Program-made: the position numbers and the translations under genes
Assembly (NCBI GenBank): GCA_029986255.1
Contig: DALTYD010000025.1
Location: 1 to 12,010 of the forward strand
DNA length: 12,010 bases
Direction of reading: 5' to 3'
DNA from: Methanocorpusculum sp.
Lineage (GTDB): Archaea > Halobacteriota > Methanomicrobia > Methanomicrobiales > Methanocorpusculaceae
In this document: positions 1-6,406 of the stretch, one piece after another
Numbering within the stretch: position 1 is the first letter of the stretch
Layout: every line of letters begins with the position of its first letter
Notes under the pieces: generated by a model
Database searches by the model: none
Told to the model about the DNA's origin: nothing
Seen by the model: only the letters and a program-made list of their open reading frames with translations

Positions 1-395
1 TTATGATGACTGCATCGATGAGGGTGCGTTTATCCCAGCATTTGTTGAGACGACTTTAAAAGACGATACGCGTGAAGATCCACCTATTACCAAAGAAGCC
101 CTTGATATCCTTGGAATCGTTTCTGCAATGGATTATGAGGTTTTAAAAGATCTTACCCAGAAAATTGCTACCATTATCAAGGAAGAGCTATCTAAAAATA
201 ACATCGACTTACATGACATCCAAGTTTGAGTTCGGTAAAATCGGCGAGCAGATAGTTCTCATTGATGAAATTTCTGGTGGAAATATGCGTGCTTATCGTC
301 ATGGGAAGTACATTCTTCCACTAGACCTTGAAAAGATAATTTTGGAAAAAATAAATATTTTTCTGAATATTTCAAATTTTTTATCAGGAGTGTGA
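1..395 (+). pseudogene. purC: SAICAR synthetase (PurC), 3' part, frameshifted
   Basis: PurC joins CAIR and aspartate to make SAICAR with ATP in de novo purine synthesis. The frame starting at base 2 reads ...VETTLKDDTREDPPITKEAL and ends in NNIDLHDIQV at a TGA (227-229). The family pattern continues at once in the next frame from base 222: KFEFGKIGEQIVLIDEIS, then GGNMRAYRHGKYI and PLDLEKII, up to the TGA at 393-395. LYDIK(F/L)EFG followed by LIDEISGGNMRAY is the C-terminal signature of archaeal PurC, so one surplus C at 220-221 separates the two halves. Apart from that base the alignment looks intact, which favours a very recent mutation or an assembly/sequencing error over an old pseudogene. 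The 5' end lies outside the window. About 130 codons are visible of a usual 235-250. The last ~16 residues after EKIIL look unusually hydrophobic and AT-driven. Confidence 0.82.
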
Positions 396-565
396 TATAA
401 TTGTATGTGGTTGTTGCATACTGCCTCCAAAATCAAGTTATCTGGAGAACAGATTTTTCAGACTGTCTTTACTTATCCTGTCCAGTTCTCTCCAATATAG
501 TCTGATTCCATGAAGGTGTCTGTCACTATATCCTCAAGGAAACGATTTTTGATTTTGTTTGTCTG

Positions 566-1741
566 TCATGATAAGAAATCTGCAAGTGTTTTCTGTTGTC
601 TTATGTCTTTGAGCATTTGTGCGTAGGGAATCCAGAAACCGGTCTGAAGGATGGTTGCAGCAGTCGCAATCGCTCCCGCAAGCGTGCCCCCTCGTATGGG
701 CGATGTTGCAAGCGAGGTATGTGCTGCCTCCCGAATAACCCAAGTACCGAGAGGTGCCCAGTAGTCTCCAGAAACATCACGAATACAAAGCACTTTTGCA
801 CACCTTTTGATTGATTTTAGGTACTCTAGCACTGCAAGTCGTGCCGAGTAGTATGCTCCACCGATGGGAGAGTATCGATTCTTAATTAGACCCATTTCCT
901 TGTCTTCAATAACTGTTTCTTCATTATTTGACCATAAAGAAAATTTCTGCCAGCGTTCGATCATTTCAAACTGCCATTCTTCTGATGGTATGAGGAGGAA
1001 ACAAAGCGTATTTCCGTATAGTGTGGCACAAAACACTTGATATTCTTGGAGTGCAGGCATTCTGCTTATCTCAAGTTTAATTCCTGAGGAGATCATCTCA
1101 TCTGTTGCTGTGATGGCCCAGCGTGTTGGGATAATCTTTCTTTGCACTCCTAGAAGGCCTGAGGTGAGGAGAGATATAATCTTGTACACATCAGTTCCGT
1201 TTTCAAATAGAATGTGAGCAGCTTCTTTTGCTCGGAGATCAGTGTCTGCAGTGCAACGATCCACTATTCGTGAAACTTTTGCGTTACCGATAACCTCTAA
1301 TTTTTTCATTGTCCCCGACATTCCAATTGGAGCAACGATTCCATCAAACTTGAGATCAAATTGTACCGGTTTAGTAAATGTGACCTCAATTTCGAGTGGT
1401 TTCTCAGAAAGGGCAATTTCCTGAATTTTCCATGTTTCTAATCTTTTAGTATTAAGTTTATTTACACCTCGAATAGTTCGGGAGCGTATTGCCACAATGT
1501 CATCGATGGAAATGCCTTTTTTTACCCATTGAAGAGGATTGTCTAGATCAGTGTTCATTAGTGGTCCCCCGTTTACGTGTGGGTATCCATAGCTGCCAAT
1601 AAAGATTGATGGTGCTGTCCCTCTATACTCGTTAATTGGTTTTGTGTGTTTAAGGGCATGAAATCGACGTATTATTGGGCAAATCTGTAGGCCACAAAGA
1701 CCTTTTCCTTTGCAGATAGCGCATTGTGATGGCATAACCAT
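566..1741 (-). CDS. nreA: Archaeal Nre-family DNA repair protein
   Basis: Archaeal Nre proteins take part in repair of DNA damage (known from mitomycin sensitivity of haloarchaeal mutants) and bind the sliding clamp PCNA. What is seen: an N-terminal four-cysteine cluster (C7, C10, C16, C21) in CAICKGKGLCGLQIC; then the family blocks APSIFIGSYGYPHVNGGP (about residues 44-61), DNPLQW and IRSRTIRG; a central GALY-less barrel-like region; and a C-terminal tail QKTLADFLS (383-391) resembling a PCNA-interacting box (Q-x-x-L-x-x-F). The second aromatic of the classic box is Leu here. Length (391 aa) is normal for the family. The ATG at 1741 shares its A with the upstream TAA (TAATG), so translation is probably coupled to cbiZ; a second in-frame ATG lies at 1735 and cannot be excluded. 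No clear Shine-Dalgarno site precedes either. Family assignment is firm; the biochemical activity is not shown by sequence. Confidence 0.9.
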   Translation of the reverse strand: MVMPSQCAICKGKGLCGLQICPIIRRFHALKHTKPINEYRGTAPSIFIGSYGYPHVNGGPLMNTDLDNPLQWVKKGISIDDIVAIRSRTIRGVNKLNTKRLETWKIQEIALSEKPLEIEVTFTKPVQFDLKFDGIVAPIGMSGTMKKLEVIGNAKVSRIVDRCTADTDLRAKEAAHILFENGTDVYKIISLLTSGLLGVQRKIIPTRWAITATDEMISSGIKLEISRMPALQEYQVFCATLYGNTLCFLLIPSEEWQFEMIERWQKFSLWSNNEETVIEDKEMGLIKNRYSPIGGAYYSARLAVLEYLKSIKRCAKVLCIRDVSGDYWAPLGTWVIREAAHTSLATSPIRGGTLAGAIATAATILQTGFWIPYAQMLKDIRQQKTLADFLS

Positions 1742-2622
1742 TATTTCTGTTTTGTTTTTAGTTCGTTAAGTGTTGCATCAGCATGTTTTTTCAGATATGC
1801 TGCGATATCTGGGTTATGGAGAAGCAGGCAGTTGGTACATGCCCAGATTTTACTCCCAGCAGAACTATCCACAAATTCCCCAAGTTCTTTGTCGTGGCAT
1901 GGGTAGAATGGACAATAACAGAAGTCGCATGCCTGACCTTTGAAATGGCATGGGTAATAAAGACAGTTTTGTTTCTGCCATTCGATCCAGTGTCCTCCTC
2001 CATAGCGGGAAAAAATAAAATAGGATGGAATTGTACGCTGCACACACTCTTCATGACGCTTGATGGATGCAATCACTCCTGCAAGTACTGCGTCATAGAC
2101 GCGATGACCTATATCGGTCAAAGTACCTGCATCTTCATATATGTGTTTTGGATGAATGTCTGGCGCTGCGGCAACTACAACTTTATCGGATGTTGTCCCA
2201 GTAATGTTTTTTCCAAGATTTCTGAGTGCCTGAGATTTTGCCTCCGTTGCAACCATAATTGTTTCGAGGATAGATGCGTCGGACATACTCTCATCGGAGG
2301 TAACGATGATATTAATGTTATGTGGTTTTGCTGGATCTGGGTTGGAGATATTTGCAGTGATAAAGACAGTAATGAAGTCGTACTGGAGAATGCATAGATT
2401 TTGCATCTTTACGGTTGTCAACAGACCGAATGCGTCTGATCCATACCCTTTATGTGCAAGTATTTTTTTTATAATTTCTAATTGATTTCTATAGTTCAAC
2501 TTCTTCGGGACAGTATGGTTGAGGATAGTTGAGATATTTTTCAATCCACCATCGATACCAGTACTTGCTGCTCGGAACGTCCCACGAATATAGACAGTAT
2601 CTTTGTCATAATGATAGCGCAC
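1741..2622 (-). CDS. cbiZ: Adenosylcobinamide amidohydrolase CbiZ with C-terminal cysteine-rich domain
   Basis: CbiZ cleaves the amide bond of adenosylcobinamide to give adenosylcobyric acid, letting archaea salvage exogenous corrinoids through the de novo pathway. The CbiZ domain spans about residues 1-190, with RGTFRAASTGIDGGL (13-27), the block around MQNLCILQYDFITVFIT (73-89), SDESMSDASILETI (109-122), ATEAKSQALRNLG, ITGTTSDKVVVA and AGTLTDIGHRVYDAVL. It is followed by a small cysteine-rich domain (about 204-283, PF04071 type) with C220, C225, C232, C235, C237, C242, C262 and C265 in the pattern NCLYYPCH...CDFCYCPFYPCH...CTNC; it is probably metal-binding, role unknown. The start is a GTG preceded by AGGGAG at 8-base spacing (2631-2636). 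It is the first gene of a two-gene unit with nreA. The CbiZ call is strong. The fusion with the cysteine-rich domain is, to my knowledge, a recurring arrangement in archaea, but its function is open. Confidence 0.9.
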   Translation of the reverse strand: MRYHYDKDTVYIRGTFRAASTGIDGGLKNISTILNHTVPKKLNYRNQLEIIKKILAHKGYGSDAFGLLTTVKMQNLCILQYDFITVFITANISNPDPAKPHNINIIVTSDESMSDASILETIMVATEAKSQALRNLGKNITGTTSDKVVVAAAPDIHPKHIYEDAGTLTDIGHRVYDAVLAGVIASIKRHEECVQRTIPSYFIFSRYGGGHWIEWQKQNCLYYPCHFKGQACDFCYCPFYPCHDKELGEFVDSSAGSKIWACTNCLLLHNPDIAAYLKKHADATLNELKTKQK

Positions 2623-2640
2623 GTGTTTTTCTCCCTTTGT

Positions 2641-2660
2641 GTGTTAATATATAATTCGAT
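2641..2660 (-). promoter_or_regulatory. Candidate TATA promoter of cbiZ-nreA
   Basis: On the minus strand AATTATATATTAAC (about 2657-2644) is a good archaeal TATA element. Its centre near 2650 predicts a start near 2624, almost on the GTG. That conflicts with the Shine-Dalgarno-like AGGGAG at 2631-2636, which would then be outside the message. Either the start is a few bases further upstream or one of the two signals is fortuitous. Confidence 0.4.
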
Positions 2661-2829
2661 CTCTTGAATTCTTATGTCTCAATATCCATTTTTCGGAATT
2701 CGAACATATTCTCGTTTAGTTTAGGATATTTGTATCTGGCTTATTTTTCCATTCTATATCTATCCTTATTTATCGTATGGTTGCTGCATTAGAACTTAAA
2801 AAACTGGGTATGTCAATACTTGTCATTGG

Positions 2830-2859
2830 ATGCAAAATGTTTGTCATCAGATTTTGCAT
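2830..2859. repeat. 9-bp stem-loop followed by a 12-bp palindrome
   Basis: ATGCAAAAT (2830-2838) and ATTTTGCAT (2851-2859) are perfect inverted repeats around a 12-base loop. Seven bases further on, GCATGTACATGC (2866-2877) is a perfect palindrome. On the minus strand (argF direction) a T6 run follows about 25 bases after the stem (near 2798-2805), so it could belong to the argF 3' end; on the plus strand it overlaps a 34-codon ORF. Confidence 0.45.
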
Positions 2860-2970
2860 GAAAGAGCATGTACATGCTTGATCTATGTGCTATTGCAATA
2901 TTGTTCTGTATTAAACACGAATGAACTCCTCATCTTTCGTTGTGGGCTCGCATCTGCTTAGTGTCAGGAA

Positions 2971-3012
2971 TATATTTCAGTATAGATGTTTATTTTGGTT
3001 CTTTGAAATATA
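2971..3012 (-). terminator. Hairpin 17 bases after argF
   Basis: TATATTTCA (2971-2979) and TGAAATATA (3004-3012) form a perfect 9-bp stem with a 24-base loop. On the argF strand no T-run follows it, so it is as likely a 3'-end stabiliser as a terminator. Confidence 0.35.
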
Positions 3013-3028
3013 CTATGTTTCTTTTTCA

Positions 3029-3943
3029 TCAGTTCCTTCCTATTAACTGGACGAGAACAGCTTTCTGCACATGTAAACGATTTTCTGCCTGATCCCATAC
3101 TTTACTCTGCATGGATTCGATTACTTCATTTGAGATCTCCTCGCCGCGATGGGCCGGTAGACAGTGCAGGACGATTGCATCCGGTGCAGCACGTTTGAGA
3201 AGTGGCATCTCTAGGCAAAAACCTTTGAAATCCTTTAATTTCATCTCCCTTATTGCTTCTTCTCCCATGGAGATCCAAGTATCTGTGTAGATAGCATGGG
3301 CATTCGTAACGGCCTTTTTTGGATCATCGTATTCCTCGATTTTTCCTCCATTTTCTCGAGCAAATTGGATTGCCTCTGGATTTGGTTCGTATCCTTTTGG
3401 TGTTGCAACCGCTATCTCCATCTTTGTTTGCACAGAGGCCATAATTAGCGAGTTACAGACATTGTTTCCGTCACCTATCCAGGCTATCCTCAGGTCGTTG
3501 AGGCTTCCGAACGTCTCTTTAAGAGTGAGAGAGTCGGCCATAATCTGGCATGGATGTTCCTTATCTGAAAGTGCATTAATCACTGGTATGGATGCATGTT
3601 TTGCAAATTCTACGATTGTTTCATGTTTATAGGTCCGCATAATTGCTCCGTGAACATATCGCGATATTACTCGTGCTGTATCTGCCGTCGTCTCTCCGCG
3701 TCCTAGTTGTGTATCTCGTGAATTTAGATAAAGTGCATATCCTCCGAGTTCGTACATGCCAACATCAAAGGAGATGCGGGTTCGTGTCGATGCCTTTTCA
3801 AAAATCATTGCAAGTGTTTTTCCTGCCAGTATTGGATGAGGAACACCTGCATATCGCTGACGCTTCAGTAGTGCAGCGCGTGTCAAGATCTCGTCGTACT
3901 CCTCACGTGATAGATCCGTAATTGATATAAAATCTTTTTTCAT
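3029..3943 (-). CDS. argF: Ornithine carbamoyltransferase
   Basis: Cytosolic enzyme that transfers the carbamoyl group of carbamoyl phosphate to ornithine, making citrulline for arginine synthesis. All hallmark motifs are present: STRTR (52-56) and HPCQ (130-133) for carbamoyl phosphate, DTWISMG (221-227) for the ornithine-binding SMG loop, and HCLPAHRG (260-267) with the catalytic Cys. At 304 residues the length is typical of the anabolic enzyme. The ATG overlaps the purD stop by four bases (ATGA) and has an AAGGAG ribosome-binding site 8 bases upstream inside purD (3952-3957), so the start is secure. It is the last gene of pyrE-purD-argF. Placement with pyrimidine and purine genes fits the shared carbamoyl phosphate pool. 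A hairpin 17 bases past the stop may end or stabilise the transcript. Confidence 0.97.
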   Translation of the reverse strand: MKKDFISITDLSREEYDEILTRAALLKRQRYAGVPHPILAGKTLAMIFEKASTRTRISFDVGMYELGGYALYLNSRDTQLGRGETTADTARVISRYVHGAIMRTYKHETIVEFAKHASIPVINALSDKEHPCQIMADSLTLKETFGSLNDLRIAWIGDGNNVCNSLIMASVQTKMEIAVATPKGYEPNPEAIQFARENGGKIEEYDDPKKAVTNAHAIYTDTWISMGEEAIREMKLKDFKGFCLEMPLLKRAAPDAIVLHCLPAHRGEEISNEVIESMQSKVWDQAENRLHVQKAVLVQLIGRN

Positions 3944-5238
3944 TCTCGTAACTCCTTCATGTGAGCTATTCTTTTCCTAAGTTGTTTCTCCGTTCCTATA
4001 TCACTTCTATGGCGAACATTACCAGTGACGTTGCGGCAGGCATTCTCTGCCCTCTCCTCGGCTTCACTGAGACTGATGCCCACCCCTATGAATGCCATCG
4101 TCCTGGATGTCTGTGTCTTTAGGATACCATTCTCTTCAATTACATTTGCATAGTAGAGAGTAGTGTTGTCATGTTCTCCTATAGTGATCGAATCGCCTGT
4201 ATTTGGATGCTCAGGATAGTTCTTTGGGACAATGTACTTGCAAACTGTTGCCAGTTTTCTGAAGGAAACGTCTGTAGTTTGGAGTGTCCCTGATATGATG
4301 TGTTCAATAATTGTCACAAGATCTGAATCGAGTAGTGTTAACACATTTATTGCTTCTGGGTCACCTAACCGTGCATTGAATTCGATGACCTTTGGACCGT
4401 CTTTCGTATTCATAAATTGGCCATATAATACTCCCTTGTAGGGGCATCCTTCTTTTGCAAGTGCTGCAACAGTTGCCTGCATGATAGTAAATGCTTCCTG
4501 ATAGTCTTCCTTGGTTACAAATGGGAGCGTGTGGTTGAAAAGTGTATATGAACCCATTCCTCCAGTGTTTGGACCCGTGTCTCCCTCAAATGCACGTTTG
4601 TGATCTTGCACTAATGGCATCGGGACAAGAGTTTTTCCGTCCACGAACGCCATCAGCGTGAATTCTTCACCCACCAATCGTTCTTCAAGGAGAATTTTTT
4701 GATCTTTAAGCGTCATTGCATAGGCAATTGCCCCATCTCGGTCTACTTGTTCGCCCATTACCTTTACGCCCTTGCCTCCAGTAAGACCAGTTGGTTTTAC
4801 TGCTAGATCTCCTGGATATGATTGGATGTATTCTGCAGCCTCTTCTGAATTCCTAAAGATTTTATAGGTTGGACTGCCTGCAATTCCATATTTTTTCATC
4901 AACCATCTGCAGAATTCTTTATCTGTCTCAATGCGTGCGGCAGCTTTGGATGGTCCCATACAGCCTATGCCCGCTTCTGTCAGAACATCAGAGATACCGG
5001 CCGCAAGCGGCGCCTCTGGGCCTACAACTACATATTCAATATTGTGCATTTTTGCAAATTTGAGGATAGCAGTTGTATCTGTTTCTGGATGAATTAGCAC
5101 CTCACAGCATAGATTTGCAATTCCTGGATTTTTCTTTCCCATTATGCAGTACAGTTCTGTTTTGGCATTCTTTGATAGTGCGAGTGTGATTGCGTGTTCT
5201 CGTCCACCACCTCCCACTACGAGTATTCTCATGTTCAT
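3940..5238 (-). CDS. purD: Phosphoribosylamine-glycine ligase (GAR synthetase)
   Basis: Second step of de novo purine synthesis: ATP-dependent joining of phosphoribosylamine and glycine to GAR. The ATP-grasp architecture is complete: N-terminal GGGGREHA loop (9-16), GPEAPL (73-78), the glycine-rich ATP loop KPTGLTGGKGVKV (148-160), DHKRAFEGDTGPNTGGMG (212-229), and the metal/ATP-binding EFNARLGDPE (286-295), followed by the C-terminal domain. At 432 residues it matches the stand-alone PurD length; no PurM or PurN fusion is attached. Two ATGs open the frame (MNMRIL); either could be used, since GAGAGAG lies 5-12 bases before the first. It lies 20 bases after pyrE and overlaps argF by 4 bases, so the three genes are very likely one transcript. 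It belongs to the same pathway as the purC fragment at the left edge, which is on the other strand. Confidence 0.97.
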   Translation of the reverse strand: MNMRILVVGGGGREHAITLALSKNAKTELYCIMGKKNPGIANLCCEVLIHPETDTTAILKFAKMHNIEYVVVGPEAPLAAGISDVLTEAGIGCMGPSKAAARIETDKEFCRWLMKKYGIAGSPTYKIFRNSEEAAEYIQSYPGDLAVKPTGLTGGKGVKVMGEQVDRDGAIAYAMTLKDQKILLEERLVGEEFTLMAFVDGKTLVPMPLVQDHKRAFEGDTGPNTGGMGSYTLFNHTLPFVTKEDYQEAFTIMQATVAALAKEGCPYKGVLYGQFMNTKDGPKVIEFNARLGDPEAINVLTLLDSDLVTIIEHIISGTLQTTDVSFRKLATVCKYIVPKNYPEHPNTGDSITIGEHDNTTLYYANVIEENGILKTQTSRTMAFIGVGISLSEAEERAENACRNVTGNVRHRSDIGTEKQLRKRIAHMKELRE

Positions 5239-5258
5239 ATATTCTCTCTCTGAAAAAT

Positions 5259-5771
5259 TCAGTGATTTAACAGCTCTTTTGCTCTAACCAATGGGTGTAG
5301 GGTTACACCAATTTCTTTAAGAAGTTCTTCAGCACCATTTTCGCGATCAACTACTGTGACTACGGCATTAACCACAGCTCCTGCTTTGCGTAGTTCGTCA
5401 ATGCCGTACTTTGAGGATTTCCCTGATGTTGTTACGTCCTCAATTAAGAGAACATGTTTTCTGGCAACGTCTCCTATAATCATTTGGTTTTTTCCGTGAT
5501 CTTTTGCTGCAGCCCGAATAATTGCACACGGTTTTCCGCTTGCCAGAGAAGTGGCAACTGCGAGCGGTACACCCCCCATAGCCACACCTGCAATCATATC
5601 AAAGTGATAGTGTTCTGCAACCTCCCTTGCAATTTCACCGAGCAATGCTGGTTGCATGATAGCTGTCTTTACATCAATGTAGTAAGTACTTTTTGCACCT
5701 GAAGCGAGTGTAAAATCTCCAAATTCAACGGCTTTGTATTGAATTAACAGATTTAATACTGGATTTTTCAT
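5259..5771 (-). CDS. pyrE: Orotate phosphoribosyltransferase
   Basis: Makes OMP from orotate and PRPP in UMP synthesis. Visible motifs are FTLASGAKSTYYIDVK (20-35, orotate/phosphate-binding part), MIAGVAMGGVPLA (59-71) and the PRPP-binding signature VLLIEDVTTSGKS (107-119). The open frame runs upstream to 5825, but I place the start at the ATG at 5771: this gives 170 residues, the usual archaeal length, and MKNPVLNLLIQYKAVEFGDF is the family's N-terminus. An AGGAG lies 13 bases upstream of it, inside the extra 5' frame, somewhat farther than ideal. First gene of the pyrE-purD-argF operon. A TATA-like TTTAAAAAA about 120 bases upstream would give a long leader of about 100 bases. Confidence 0.95.
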   Translation of the reverse strand: MKNPVLNLLIQYKAVEFGDFTLASGAKSTYYIDVKTAIMQPALLGEIAREVAEHYHFDMIAGVAMGGVPLAVATSLASGKPCAIIRAAAKDHGKNQMIIGDVARKHVLLIEDVTTSGKSSKYGIDELRKAGAVVNAVVTVVDRENGAEELLKEIGVTLHPLVRAKELLNH

Positions 5772-6406
5772 GATTTCCGTAATACTCCTGATGGAATATT
5801 GTGTACTTTTGGTTCCAAAGAACATTAATTATTCTCAGAATGTTAGTTTGATGGTTTCACTGATGAGACTCTGTTGGTTTTTTAATGCCAATTTTTTAAA
5901 TGGTTAATCGAAATTGTTATTCAAATAGCCTCAATCACTATGCCTGATTTTATGAGAATTATTCACACCATGATTTGGTATGTATGAGTTAGAGATAAGA
6001 CAGCTGAAATTTTTAAGTTATGCTATTTCAATTTATGCTAATTCATTTTTGGATGATACTTTCCCCTCTACAAACGTAATTCACTGTCAATGCTTGGGAT
6101 ATCTGATATGTATTTCACTTTTTTGGCAATTGCAGGTCTTACCTCGTTTAAGTTTAACATTGTGTTTTTTCGCATTGACTATTCTTGTTCTGTTGATAGA
6201 TATACAGTTGATTTTTTTAAAGTTTATTGTTGATTATTTCTAAGAATTGAAATTATCTCCCATAAAATATGTTCCATTTCCCATATATTTTTGATGCAAT
6301 AATGGGTCATTTTCATTACTAAGAGTTATTACATAGTTGTGATAATTAATCTCTTTTATATAAGATTTATTATTCTATCTAACCATTTTCTTCCGTCTTT
6401 TCTATT
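5772..6406. other. Gap between pyrE and the PH/Yip1 gene
   Basis: This is about 635 T-rich bases. They hold the upstream region of pyrE (candidate TATA at 5891-5900) and, at 6351-6366, a near-symmetric TATA-like CTTTTATATAAG that could serve either direction. A plus-strand 87-codon frame (5980-6243) is hydrophobic only because the strand is T-rich; I do not accept it as a gene. No terminator is clear. Confidence 0.5.
5891..5900 (-). promoter_or_regulatory. Possible TATA element of the pyrE operon
   Basis: The minus strand reads ACCATTTAAAAAATTGG, with a TTTAAAAAA core. It would start transcription near 5869 and give a leader of about 100 bases before the pyrE ATG. Several other AT-rich stretches nearby compete, so this is tentative. 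Confidence 0.28.

Larger units (their letters stand above)
2623..3028. other. Gap between argF and cbiZ
   Basis: This is a 406-base region holding the cbiZ promoter (2641-2660), a possible 34-codon plus-strand ORF (2777-2881), a 9-bp stem-loop (2830-2859), a 12-bp palindrome (2866-2877) and a hairpin just after argF (2971-3012). No tRNA-like cloverleaf or recognisable gene is visible. Confidence 0.6.

Noticed and set aside
215..235. Programmed ribosomal frameshift in purC
   Set aside because: No slippery run or following structure is visible, and PurC is not known to be made by frameshifting.
396..565. Possible terminator between convergent purC and nreA
   Set aside because: Only imperfect short dyads (for example GGAGAAC near 453 and GTTCTCTCC near 484) are present, without a convincing T-run after either gene.
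1783..2397. 204-codon plus-strand frame with many Cys and Trp
   Set aside because: It lies wholly antisense to cbiZ. Its apparent cysteines mirror codons of the real gene, and it has no family pattern.
5772..5825. Longer pyrE start at 5825 (18 extra residues)
   Set aside because: The extra residues MFFGTKSTQYSIRSITEI are not part of the PyrE fold. The family starts at MKNPVLNLL, with an AGGAG between the two possible starts.
5980..6243. 87-codon plus-strand frame, hydrophobic, upstream of pyrE
   Set aside because: Its Leu/Ile/Phe richness follows from the T-rich strand. There is no ribosome-binding site, no well-placed promoter and no recognisable motif.
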